The notes beneath the pieces were generated by a model. The model was not told the DNA's origin. It worked only from the letters and a program-made list of their open reading frames with translations, and did no database searches. This document shows, piece by piece, positions 1-9,400 of a stretch of 64,000 nucleotides of DNA. The stretch covers positions 1,302,001-1,366,000 of the forward strand of contig CAWHVD010000001.1 in assembly GCA_963832835.1 (NCBI GenBank), in the 5' to 3' direction. Made by a program: the position numbers and the translations under genes. The DNA is from CAVPKN01 sp963832835. Its GTDB lineage: Bacteria; Chlamydiota; Chlamydiia; Chlamydiales; JAAKFR01. How positions within the stretch are numbered: position 1 is the first letter of the stretch; every line of letters starts with the position of its first letter.

Positions 1-439
1 GAAGTTCAGCAATGCCAGATAGTTTAAGATTTTTCAGATCATTATATGAGAGTGACTTAATTGTGAAGGAGTGCACATCGATCGGCAGAGGAAAGGAGGG
101 CCATTGCTTTCCTGTAGAGTGCACCTCAGCATGCCCTATTTTCAAATCGGTGATGAGTATCCGACCATATAAAAGAGAAGCTGGCAAAAACGTGATGCGG
201 GCCTCATCTATCTTTGCATCCAGTGTATCGGTATGGTAATGAATTGCATGCAGATGAGCCCAGAAGGGAAGGATGCCTTTGATCTTACCGATTTTCAAGG
301 CCCCTTCGGTTTTTTTCTCTATCCAGCGAGCAAGCTTTTCGTGGGCATAGTCGGTCTGTGCCACCACCACTGCAACGATGAGTAGCAGCACAGTAAGGAG
401 AAGGGTGATTCTGATCCATTTGCCCAAAATTCTTCTCAT
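1..439 (-). CDS. tamB: TamB/AsmA-like envelope protein, N-terminal part only
   Basis: The reading frame starts with ATG at 439 and stays open to the left edge of the window, so only about 146 N-terminal residues are visible. They begin with MRRILGKWIRIT and a single strongly hydrophobic segment (about residues 11-27), followed by a stretch rich in beta strands and KIG/KIK patterns. That is the usual start of TamB/AsmA-like inner-membrane-anchored proteins that span the periplasm and work with TamA in outer membrane assembly or lipid transport. Its start overlaps the stop of the tamA-like gene by one base (TGATG), so the two are probably translationally coupled. The name rests on the N-terminal architecture and the tamA neighbour; the diagnostic C-terminal domain lies outside the window. 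Confidence 0.7.
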   Translation of the reverse strand, partial: MRRILGKWIRITLLLTVLLLIVAVVVAQTDYAHEKLARWIEKKTEGALKIGKIKGILPFWAHLHAIHYHTDTLDAKIDEARITFLPASLLYGRILITDLKIGHAEVHSTGKQWPSFPLPIDVHSFTIKSLSYNDLKNLKLSGIAEL

Positions 440-2184
440 CAGAACGTTTGTCCTATGCTTGCATAAATTTGAAACGAGTCGTCAACCCCTTTTCTTTTGT
501 CGATCGGAAAGGCGATATCTAACCGGAAAGGTCCAAGTGGAGTTAGGTAACGGATACCACAGCCGTAGGAGCGCAGCAACTTTTCATTTAATCTGGGAAA
601 AGATGTGCCGTAAACGTTGCCGATATCAAAAAAGATCGCGAAGTATAGATTTTCCCACCATACCCGGATGCGCGGCTCTATTGAGTAGACCATGATGGAT
701 CTGCCGCCAATCGGTTTGGTGCCATCCAAAGGGCTGACTGTCAAATATTTGTAGCCTCTCAGAGTCGTAGAGGAGCCTGCGTAGAATCGTTTGGGTGCCG
801 GTACGAGATTAAGGGGCTGGCCTACAATCGAGCCGATTTGCGCGCAGCTGGCAATTAAGAGCCTACCTGATGGAGTGATCGGTTGATAGGTGGCTGCAAA
901 CAACTCTTGTTTATAGAAGAAGATGTGAGAATCACCTATCGCTTGGTAAGGAGTACCAAAGTACGCGATGGTGGTGCCTGAAGTGGGATTTAGAAGGCGG
1001 TTAGAGGTATCCCAACGTGCCTGCACCGGCATGCTGAGCAAGTTGTAGTTGGCATCGTGAGTTGATTTAGTGCTGAGCAGCCATTCATACCTGCCGCCAA
1101 TGTTATATGAGAAACAATTGTTAATTTTTTTGCTGAAACGGACCAGGAAACTCACCTCGCGCTCAATAAAGCCGGGAGTGTCCTCGCGGCGCAGCTCTGC
1201 ACTGTAAAGAAGATCTTGGTTTCGGCCGAAAAAATCGGGTATCCCGTAAAGAAATGTGGCCCGTTTAACGACCTCAGAATACTCTCCCACCGCAGAAAAA
1301 GCATCTCCCCATCCCGTCAGGTTGTCGTGGCCCCATTGCACTAAAGCTCCGGCAGATTCATCGGTGCTATAGCTCACCCCTACGCCAACGTGGCGGAACT
1401 TCTTTTCTTCGAGTTGGATGATCATTGGTAGGGTCCCGTCCTCATCCACAGCATCAGCGGGACGGATAGCGACAAAGGTAAAGAGTCCCGACTCTTGAAT
1501 ATAGGTGTCTGTGCAAGCCATCTTTTTGGGATTATAGAGCTCACCTTTTCTCCACATGATCCGCCTTTTAATATAGCCGGGCCTAATCTTTCTCAACCCT
1601 TCAATATGAAGAGGCCCAAAATAGGCAAGCGGCCCCGATTCGATCACATAGGTAACCGAAACCCCTTTGCATTCCTGATCGACCACAACCACTCGCTCTG
1701 TCACACAAGCCAGAGGGTATCCGCAGGCGCCCAGTTCCTCAAGAATTTGTTCTTCGGTGTCTAAAATCATATCAGAGCGTGCGGGGAGGCCCATCTGCAG
1801 GTTCAAGCATCTTTCTCGGACCCACCAGGGAACCCCCTCAGAATCGACAAGGGAAAGAGCGTTAAAAACATATTGAGGACCCGGTACAATCCGTACTTGT
1901 ACTGTTATATTTGGAAATTCCCCCAAATAGAGCAAACAGACATCTGCTTCGTAGTAACCAAAAGAGTGCAAGGCACATATTATGGCCTTTTTATCCTTCT
2001 CGGCCCGTTTTTTGAGGGTAAAAAGGGTGGGTGGAGGGCGATCTAGTTTTGTCTGAAGCTGAGAGATCGAGGAAATCAGCTCCTGGACCTCTGGTGCCGC
2101 AATCCCTTCAAAACAAACTTGATACGCAAAAGCCGCTTGAGAAACAAACAGAAGTAGAAAGATAAGTATAAGGATTTTACGCAC
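439..2184 (-). CDS. tamA: TamA-like Omp85/BamA-superfamily outer membrane protein
   Basis: This 581-residue protein starts at GTG (2184) with a cleavable signal peptide (RKILILIFLLLFVSQAAFA). About 240 residues with POTRA-like patterns follow, for example SGPLAYFGPLHIEGLRKI near residue 185. The rest, to a terminal phenylalanine (YASIGQTF), is a 16-strand-type barrel with the family's pattern of RGY (STTLRGYKYL), GGR and a final strand LGPFRLDIAF. Proteins of this size with about three POTRA repeats are TamA/YtfM rather than BamA, which has five. It would sit in the outer membrane and help insert beta-barrel proteins or move lipids together with TamB, whose gene follows with a one-base overlap. 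The family assignment is firm; TamA versus another Omp85 subtype rests on length and on the neighbouring gene. Confidence 0.85.
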   Translation of the reverse strand: MRKILILIFLLLFVSQAAFAYQVCFEGIAAPEVQELISSISQLQTKLDRPPPTLFTLKKRAEKDKKAIICALHSFGYYEADVCLLYLGEFPNITVQVRIVPGPQYVFNALSLVDSEGVPWWVRERCLNLQMGLPARSDMILDTEEQILEELGACGYPLACVTERVVVVDQECKGVSVTYVIESGPLAYFGPLHIEGLRKIRPGYIKRRIMWRKGELYNPKKMACTDTYIQESGLFTFVAIRPADAVDEDGTLPMIIQLEEKKFRHVGVGVSYSTDESAGALVQWGHDNLTGWGDAFSAVGEYSEVVKRATFLYGIPDFFGRNQDLLYSAELRREDTPGFIEREVSFLVRFSKKINNCFSYNIGGRYEWLLSTKSTHDANYNLLSMPVQARWDTSNRLLNPTSGTTIAYFGTPYQAIGDSHIFFYKQELFAATYQPITPSGRLLIASCAQIGSIVGQPLNLVPAPKRFYAGSSTTLRGYKYLTVSPLDGTKPIGGRSIMVYSIEPRIRVWWENLYFAIFFDIGNVYGTSFPRLNEKLLRSYGCGIRYLTPLGPFRLDIAFPIDKRKGVDDSFQIYASIGQTF

Positions 2185-2329
2185 GCCTCTACCATAACTC
2201 GGAAAGTTTTTTTGCGCTTCCTCATTTTTTCGTATTCTCTTAAACTAGCGTGTAGGGGGAGTTCCATAACTCGCTTTGAGGGCCAAATTCGCTCTTTTAC
2301 AATTTCCTCTATAACTCAGGTAGGTGTTT

Positions 2330-2830
2330 ATGACTGTTCTCAGCAAAGAAAAAGCCCTTTATGCTATTCAAACTTTTATTATGTTTCTGAATATCAGTCA
2401 GGAAAATCAAAAGCAGATCAACGGCCCCCTTGAAAAGTATAAAGAGCAGACCTACGATCTGATGGAAAAACTAATAGCTGGGCAGATCGGACCTCTTGCC
2501 GCCTGTGGAGAGCTCAATATCTTCATTGAAAAGCTCAATCAGCTCATCAAAGCCCCTTATCCTAACCTTGTTGCGGACTCGAGCGAAAATCTTGTGAAGG
2601 GGGAAATTGTCGCTTTTGAGCATTACCTCAATCAAGAGCTAAAAGCGCAGCACCTTACGATCCAACAAGAGGCGCCTCTATTTAATGATTCTCTTAACTT
2701 ATGGGAAAAGGTAGGAGTTTCTCTCTCAGCAAAAGAGGGAGTTTCCGAATTCGCTGCCCTTATAGAAAAGCTCAATAGCCTTCTTCCTGAAAACGAACAG
2801 TACCCTCTTCCTGATGTTACTAAATATTAA
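2330..2830 (+). CDS. Small protein of unknown function
   Basis: I do not recognise this 166-residue protein. It is soluble and alpha-helical in pattern, acidic overall, with no signal peptide or membrane segment. An in-frame GTG lies two codons upstream (2324), but ATG 2330 has a purine-rich AGGTAGG at a normal distance and is the better start. It lies between the divergent tamA-tamB pair and hemL, with about 70 bases to hemL. Length, base composition and a normal ribosome binding site support a real gene. A helical secretion chaperone or a lineage-specific protein would both fit; nothing in the sequence decides. Confidence 0.65.
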   Translation: MTVLSKEKALYAIQTFIMFLNISQENQKQINGPLEKYKEQTYDLMEKLIAGQIGPLAACGELNIFIEKLNQLIKAPYPNLVADSSENLVKGEIVAFEHYLNQELKAQHLTIQQEAPLFNDSLNLWEKVGVSLSAKEGVSEFAALIEKLNSLLPENEQYPLPDVTKY

Positions 2831-2899
2831 GTATTTAGAGTAGTCTTGAATTTTATTCAATACATTGATTAATTTTGTTTCGACAAATCTGGGTGGACC

Positions 2900-4198
2900 G
2901 TGCAAAAAGTTGAATTGAAGCGAGAAGAGAGTGAAAGAATTTACCGCCGTTCTTGCGGGGTTATCCCGGGAGGGGTTAACTCTCCTGTCCGTTCTTTTCC
3001 GGGGTTAAACCAAACGCCTTTAGTAGCGGCATCGGCCCATGGTGATACGGTCGTGGATGTCGATGGTAATGCGTTTATTGATTACTGCGGCTCATGGGGT
3101 GCTTTAATTCATGGGCACGCTCATCCTAAAATTATTGAAGCTGCAAGTGCTAGGCTTAAGTTAGGAAGCTCTTTTGGTCTTACCACACCAATTGAAGCGC
3201 AACTGGCCGAGCTGGCTGTGGAGCATTTACCGGGAATTGAAAAGATCCGCTTTGTCTCATCAGGGACAGAGGCAACCATGACGGCGATCCGTGTGGCACG
3301 TGGATTTACAGGCAGGAATGTGATCATCAAATTTGCAGGTAACTACCATGGGCATAGCGATGCCTTTTTGGTACAAGCTGGCTCAGGGCTGGTGGGCCTA
3401 GGTGCTACCTCTTCTTCAGCCGGTGTTCCCAAAGAGTGTGTGCAGCATACCTTGTGCCTTCCCTACAATGATATCGAGGCGTGCATTCAGGTTTTCAAAA
3501 AGCAGGGCAAGAACATTGCGGCAGTGATTTTAGAGCCAATTGCTGCCAACATGGGGTTAGTGGAGCCCTCCAGTGATTTTATCCATATGCTGCGTGAAGA
3601 GACAAGCGACTGTGGCGCCCTGTTGATTTTTGACGAAGTGATCACGGGCTTCCGTGTGGCGATGGGAGGCGCAGCCGAGTATTTCGGGGTTACCCCTGAT
3701 CTTGCTTGTTATGGAAAGATCGTAGGCGGCGGCTTTCCAGCGGCGGCTTTTGGAGGGAGAGCCGAGATCATGGATGTATTGGCACCACTCGGACCTGTCT
3801 ATCAAGCAGGAACACTTTCTGGAAATCCTGTGGCTATGGAAGCGGGCTACCAATCTGTCTCACTCTGTACCGAGCCTGGGTTTTATCAGACGCTGCAAGA
3901 GAAGACAAATGTGATCACTCAGCCGATCCGTGAGCTCATCGAGGAACACGACCTCAATTTCTGCTTGTATCAAGTAGGTTCGCTATTCACCCTATTTTGT
4001 GGTGCGCGTGAAGTCCACTCTTTTGAAGATGTCAAGAAATGTAACGCAAAAACCTATAACCAACTATTTCTTAAATCGTTCCAGCAAGGTATTTATCTCG
4101 CCCCATCTCAATTTGAGGCCAATTTTGTGTCGATGGCGCATACGACAGAGCATTTGCTCTATACTAGGGATTGTATTTTAAATGCTCTGAGCACATAA
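2900..4198 (+). CDS. hemL: Glutamate-1-semialdehyde 2,1-aminomutase
   Basis: HemL converts glutamate-1-semialdehyde to 5-aminolevulinate, the entry to tetrapyrrole and haem synthesis by the C5 route, using PLP. The 432-residue protein has the full-length family pattern: GVNSPVRSFPG near the start, the cofactor-binding SSGTEATMTAIRVARG, the NYHGHSDAFLVQAGSG loop, LIFDEVITGFRV, and the PLP lysine in YGKIVGGGFPAAAFGG. The start is GTG at 2900, preceded by GGGTGGA. Haem would be needed by the cyo-type quinol oxidase encoded near 56-60 kb. The downstream membrane protein gene follows after 8 bases and may be co-transcribed. Confidence 0.97.
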   Translation: MQKVELKREESERIYRRSCGVIPGGVNSPVRSFPGLNQTPLVAASAHGDTVVDVDGNAFIDYCGSWGALIHGHAHPKIIEAASARLKLGSSFGLTTPIEAQLAELAVEHLPGIEKIRFVSSGTEATMTAIRVARGFTGRNVIIKFAGNYHGHSDAFLVQAGSGLVGLGATSSSAGVPKECVQHTLCLPYNDIEACIQVFKKQGKNIAAVILEPIAANMGLVEPSSDFIHMLREETSDCGALLIFDEVITGFRVAMGGAAEYFGVTPDLACYGKIVGGGFPAAAFGGRAEIMDVLAPLGPVYQAGTLSGNPVAMEAGYQSVSLCTEPGFYQTLQEKTNVITQPIRELIEEHDLNFCLYQVGSLFTLFCGAREVHSFEDVKKCNAKTYNQLFLKSFQQGIYLAPSQFEANFVSMAHTTEHLLYTRDCILNALST

Positions 4199-4206
4199 TT
4201 TGTTTT

Positions 4207-4707
4207 ATGTATCCAGTTGTTTTATTTCTCATTGCTATAGGAACGGCCGTTGCACATCTCCTATTTAGTAAAGTTAAAGAAAAAGCGAGTTTCCGCTATA
4301 CCGTCAAAGTCTTGTTGTCGTACATATTGCCTCTGAATATCGGAATTGCCGGGATTCTTGCCTTCATTGCCCATGCTTTTTATGGACCAGAAACAGCTGC
4401 GTTAATCGGCTGGCCTGCGCACAACCCATTTCAGATGGAGATTGCCATGGCTAACTTAGCTTTGGGAGCCACAGGTCTTTTATGTATATGGTTTAAAAAA
4501 GGGTTCTGGCTAGCGACTGCTCTTTTTGCTGCTATTTTTATATTTGGTGCCGCCTACGTCCACATCATCGAGATGGCTAAGGGTAACTATTCCCCATACA
4601 ACAGCGGGGTGTTTGTCTACGTAGGTGATATTTTCATTCCCTTGGTATATCTCACACTCACAGTCCTCTACACAATCCACAACCGCTTTTTCAAAAATAC
4701 GCAATAA
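4207..4707 (+). CDS. Four-helix integral membrane protein (DUF6790-like)
   Basis: The 166-residue protein has four hydrophobic segments (about residues 3-20, 37-58, 77-95 and 101-122), then a conserved-looking YSPYNSGVFVYVGDIFIPLVYL stretch (split here as a fifth hydrophobic region) and a basic tail. ATG 4207 is preferred over ATG 4171, which would overlap hemL and add a polar leader before the first helix. The pattern resembles the small membrane family DUF6790; this is from memory of the family and is tentative. No function is known. Its stop codon (4705-4707) shares a base with the left end of a family A palindromic element. Confidence 0.6.
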   Translation: MYPVVLFLIAIGTAVAHLLFSKVKEKASFRYTVKVLLSYILPLNIGIAGILAFIAHAFYGPETAALIGWPAHNPFQMEIAMANLALGATGLLCIWFKKGFWLATALFAAIFIFGAAYVHIIEMAKGNYSPYNSGVFVYVGDIFIPLVYLTLTVLYTIHNRFFKNTQ

Positions 4708-4869
4708 TACCATTTCCAGAAAATAGAGCCATGAAGTGGCACTGGGTAACATGACAGACTTGGATGATCGTTTCGAAGCCTATGTTTTTGCACCTAAGCG
4801 AGAAAGGATCGTTCAAAAATGGCGTGTTATACAGTGCCAATTTGTGACTTTATTTTCTGGAAATGGTAT
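4707..4869. repeat. Family A palindromic element, copy 1 (MITE-like)
   Basis: A 163-base imperfect palindrome begins ATACCATTTCCAGAAAAT and ends ATTTTCTGGAAATGGTAT. The two arms pair along nearly their whole length around a centre at CCTATGTTTTTGCACCTAAG, so an RNA copy would fold into one long hairpin. It has no coding capacity. It fills the space between two convergent genes and shares a base with the stop codon of the upstream one. TA lies just inside each end (TACC...GGTA), as in TA-inserting Tc1/IS630-type MITEs. Confidence 0.85.
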
Positions 4870-4887
4870 AAACAGCATTAAGCAAGT

Positions 4888-6129
4888 CTAATGATTTGAT
4901 GTCCAGGGATGGGATGGGAATGCGCTCATAAAGAAATCACTGAACCGTTCCATCGCCTCCTCATTTAGGAAAAAAGGCTCTAGTTCGTGCCCACAGGGTA
5001 TGTTAATGAGATATAACTCTTGGTCTTTTGGGTCGGGATATCTCGCTTGCACAAGCTGAGCTCCAAACTCCATTGGCATCAAATGGTCATTTGTGCCCTG
5101 GATTACAAGGATTTTGCTGCGCATCTGCTTGACTTTGGATAGGGTATCAAACCCATCTGTCTTCAAATCTCGAGCTTCCGGAAATTCTTGGAGAGCAGGG
5201 GCAGAGCCCTGTAAATAACTGGCCGTAAGGGCTGGAACGATCATTTCAGGGCCGAGCTTTGAAGCGTGGGAGACGACTGCCAAACAACTTGTGAATGTGT
5301 TATGAAGAATTACGCAAGAGATATCGAAAAAATAACCGAGAGCGGCCGCGTAAGATCCTCCTAAGGAAAATCCGTGTGCAACGATTTTTGCTCGGTCGAC
5401 TTTTTGAGATTGGACAAATCTTAAGGCAGCTTCTGCATCGAAATAGGCTTCTAATTCAGCATTGGGCCCTGCAGATATGCCGTCGCTGTTTCCATAACCG
5501 CGCAAATTAAACAAGAGGACATTGAAGCCGGCACTTTTGTACGCTATCCCATAATTAGCCGTGCGTTCGGCTGTCATCATGTTGCCATAGAAAAAAATGA
5601 CAGTTGGAGCGTCAAGGGTTGAGGATTGATGCCAATAGCCCCGTAGTAATACGTTATCTCGAGTTGGAAATTCAACTTGCTGCCCGAATAGATCGGTTAT
5701 CTGTTTTACCAGCTTAGCATGCTCGGTTCGATATGCCTCGACAGTCTGCCCATTAGGTTTCCCTGGTTGTAAAATAGTGCGTACCGTGTGCTGAATCGTT
5801 GGAGATGTATGGACTTGATGACCGACACATTCTCCGCATGCTACTTTGACCTTTCCCCTGCGGGCAATTTGCACAATGAGCACTATAGTCAATGCAAGTC
5901 CTGTGCTTCCGCAGATCAAGAGGGGAAGAGAGAGAGAAAAGTCACCATAAATAGGCACGAGTGGTGCTATAGGATGCACAGCATAGTAAATGGTCAAGCT
6001 GGCTGAGACTGCCAGTAAAATAGGAACAACTAGTGTGGTGATAATATCACAGCGGTGACATCCATTATATTTATTTGCATGCTGGGCTACGGGTGCCTCT
6101 AATTCTGTAGAAATTGGTTCTAAACTCAT
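4888..6129 (-). CDS. Inc-like membrane-anchored alpha/beta hydrolase
   Basis: The 413-residue protein has two hydrophobic segments close together (about residues 29-50 and 65-88), the bilobed arrangement of chlamydial inclusion membrane proteins. A complete serine hydrolase domain follows. The nucleophile elbow is GFSLGG (Ser255), with likely acid Asp348 (GTNDHLMP) and base His381 (CGHELEPF). FFYGNMMTAERT and LRGYGNSDG fit the oxyanion and core strands of this fold, as in BAAT/DUF1749-like or ABHD-type esterases. I infer an esterase or thioesterase tethered to a membrane, perhaps the inclusion membrane after type III secretion. The substrate cannot be told. Family A elements flank it on both sides. 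Confidence 0.8.
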   Translation of the reverse strand: MSLEPISTELEAPVAQHANKYNGCHRCDIITTLVVPILLAVSASLTIYYAVHPIAPLVPIYGDFSLSLPLLICGSTGLALTIVLIVQIARRGKVKVACGECVGHQVHTSPTIQHTVRTILQPGKPNGQTVEAYRTEHAKLVKQITDLFGQQVEFPTRDNVLLRGYWHQSSTLDAPTVIFFYGNMMTAERTANYGIAYKSAGFNVLLFNLRGYGNSDGISAGPNAELEAYFDAEAALRFVQSQKVDRAKIVAHGFSLGGSYAAALGYFFDISCVILHNTFTSCLAVVSHASKLGPEMIVPALTASYLQGSAPALQEFPEARDLKTDGFDTLSKVKQMRSKILVIQGTNDHLMPMEFGAQLVQARYPDPKDQELYLINIPCGHELEPFFLNEEAMERFSDFFMSAFPSHPWTSNH

Positions 6130-6220
6130 ACGGTCAATTATATTTGATTTTAGTTAAGAAATTATTAAGTTGAGACCTAAAAAGGTTCATGGGCGAATTT
6201 TAATTCCGAACCGAACACTT

Positions 6221-6383
6221 ATACCATTTCCAGAAAATAAGGCCATGAAGTGGTACTGTATAACACGCCATTTTTGAACAATCCTTTCTCGATTAGGTGC
6301 AAAAACATAGGCTTCGAAACGATCATCCAAATCTGTCATGTTACCCAGTACCACTTCATGGCTTTATTTTCTGGAAATGGTAT
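6221..6383. repeat. Family A palindromic element, copy 2 (arm-swapped form)
   Basis: This 163-base copy has the usual ATACCATTTCC/GGAAATGGTAT ends but is inverted in its centre relative to copy 1. Its left arm joins the CATGAAGTGG outer segment to the TATAACACGCCATTTTTGAAC inner segment, which lie on different arms in copy 1. It lies in the 344-base gap between the hydrolase start (6129) and the stop of the protease-NACHT gene (6474). No gene is visible in the rest of that gap. Confidence 0.85.
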
Positions 6384-6473
6384 TAGCTTGTCTTCCATTA
6401 ATCAGTATTTCCCAATGATTTTTCCACGGCTCAAATAAGCTGGAGGGAAAACAGGAAAAGCGATTGCTGTGTT

Positions 6474-9400
6474 TCACATTATCAAGCATGTCTCCTCTTC
6501 TTGCCTGGCCATTTTCCCTTTTCCTAGATCTATCCATTTATTTGTCAGATGAGCAGTACAAAGATGTGAGAGTGAGGTAAATTGTTTGAAAGAAATCTCT
6601 GTGTAATACATGTCGTTGATGTGTAAGAAAAACCTCTGATCATTTTTCGCGAGATATAGGGGGATCGATTGATTGATGAAGTGATCAAAAATGATTGATT
6701 GGAATTCAAGGTAATACAGGGTTTGTGAGCAGAATACGGAGAGGAGAAATTTGTTACTGAGGCATAGAAGGATCTTAACGGTATCCTCTTTGACTCGCTT
6801 GTGTTCATCGTGTAAGGCCATTTGAATGCAATCTAAAAACAGGATAAGTGTTTCCTCTTTTAAATGAGGAGCAAGCTCTCCTAGAACCTCGACGGCTGCT
6901 TCCCGCACCCAATAGTCTTTATCGTCTAAAGCTGTTTGGATAGAGCTCAAGATCAGTGCAAACGATCTCTCTATTAAAGAAGGCGTAAGCTTGCCAAGTA
7001 CCTCAACGGCTGCTTTTCGCACCCAATAGTCTTTATGATCTAAAGTTATTTTGGTGCATCTCAAGATCTGGTCAAGGGCGCTCTCTTTTACACAAGGAGC
7101 TAGCTCTCTAAAAGCCTCAGCAGCAGCTTGGCACACCCACTTGTCTTTATCATCTAAAGCTGTTTGGATCCAGCACAAGATTTGGATAAGCGCTTGTTCT
7201 TTTAAATGAGGGGCAAGCTTTCCAAGCACCTCAACAGCTGTTTTCCGCACCCAATAGTCTTTATGGTCTAAAGCTGTTTGGATCCAGCACAAGATTTGGA
7301 TAAGCACTTGTTCTTTTAAATGAGGAGCAAGCTTTCCAAGCACCTCAACAGCAGCCAGGCGCAGGTCCTGACCTTTACGGTCAAAAGCTGTTAGGATACA
7401 GCTTATTATGATCTGGTTAGATGCTCCCTCTTTTACACATGGAGCTAGCTTTCTAAGAGCCTCAGCAACAGCACCGTACACCCATTGGTCATCTAAAGCT
7501 GTTTGGATAAGACTAAAGAATAGGGTGAGTGTTTCGTCTTTTACATGGGGAGCAAGCTTTCCAAGAACCATGATAGCAGCTTCCCGCACATGCTGGTCTT
7601 TATCGACTAAAGCTATTTGAATACGATTTAAGAATAGGGTAAGTGTTTCGTCTTTTACATGGGGAGCAAGCTCTCCCAGAACCATGATAGCAGCTTCCCG
7701 CACATGCTGGTCTTTATCGACTAAAGCTATTTGAATACGATTTAAGAATAGGGTAAGTGTTTCGTCTTTTACATGGGGAGCAAGCTCTCCCAGAACCTTG
7801 ACAGCAGTTTTCCGCACATGCTGGTCTTTATCGACTAAAGCTATTTGAATACGATTTAAGAATAGGGTAAGTGTTTCGTCTTTTACATGGGGAGCAAGCT
7901 CTCCCAGAACCTTGACAGCAGTTTTCCGCACAAAATAATCTTTATCACCTAAAGCTGTTTGGATCCATCCTAAGAATAGCACTGCTGTTCTCTCCTTGAC
8001 ATATGGAAAAATGCTTCTAAGAGCCTCAACAGCACGGTATCGAACTCCCTGGTCTTTATCACCTAGGGCTGTTTGGATGCAACCTAAGAGTAGGAACATA
8101 GTTTGCTCTTTTGCATGAATGCCAAGCTTTCCAAGCACCTCAACAGCAGCTTCACGCGCATGCTGGTCTTTATTGCCTAGAGCTGTTTGGATGCAACCTA
8201 AAATTGGGGAAAGCATTTCCTCTTTTGCATAGGAAGAAAGAGCATTGCCTATCTCGAAAAAATGATGTAAAACCCGTAAATTTACCTGACTAGAATCTGC
8301 TTGCACTAACCCCACGAGGGTTGTTTGGATCGGATTTAAAATTAGCGCAACTGTTTCTTCTTTTACATGGGGGGCTAGGTCCTTAATTGCGTTAAGGCCT
8401 GAAAGCCAATTGAGGATGGGTTTGCCACCTACAGGTGTTTGGGACCAATCTAATATCGCGATTCCCACTTTCTCCAAGAACCCACCAAGTGTTTCCACTG
8501 GCTTTTCTAAGGGTGCGTGGTCTTTAGAGGGTTCACAATTCCCCAATACTTCTTGAGAACCATTCTTAGCGGGACAGGGTGAGGTTTGGGTAAGCTCCTC
8601 TGCTTTTATGTGAGGATAGAATCTTTCGAGAGCAGCCTCGTGCCCGCACTGGCCTTTATTACTGTGAGCCGTTTGACCAATGAGAGCCGTTTGGATTTGA
8701 ACTAGGATTAGTGTGATGGTTTCCTCTTTTACATAGGAACCAAGCCCTTCAAGGATACCAAAAACCATGAACGAGTGTTTCTCACAGAGAGCGGTTTCGA
8801 TCCAATCGATGAGAGCTGCTTGAGCCCGGCCCAATATCTGTGTTCCCAGGTGCCCTTGTAAATGAGACCCAACTCTTTCAAGAGTTATAATGGCTGTCAA
8901 TCGCATGTCTCTCTCTTCATGTGCGAGAAATATTTGGAGCCAATCTAAGAACTGGGAGAGCGTTTCTTCATTTACATGGGAGCTAAGCTTTAGCAAGCAG
9001 CTACTAGCACCCCAGAGCACATCCTGTTTTTTATGGCTTAGACCCATCTGGATCAAATTTAAAACCGGCAGGACATTTTCCGTTTTCAGGAAGTGGTCTA
9101 ATTTCAGGAAGTGGTTTAAATTCTTAAAAAACCACATTATTTTTTCTTGGGAATCATCATTTTTAATGTGATCCACAACTTGCGTAAACACACGGCCAGA
9201 GAGTGACATCCACCGACTTAAACAATCTCTAGCTCCTTCACGTCCTAAAACACAATCCACAAAATCCGCAATCTTGTACTTCTCCCAAATCCTTCTTTCG
9301 AGCTCTTCACTGCGACATTCAACTAGACAAGAGAGAGTGAGTTCAATCTGGTAACTTCCAACAATATCTTTATGCCCGCCGTTGATCCACTCAAAAAACA

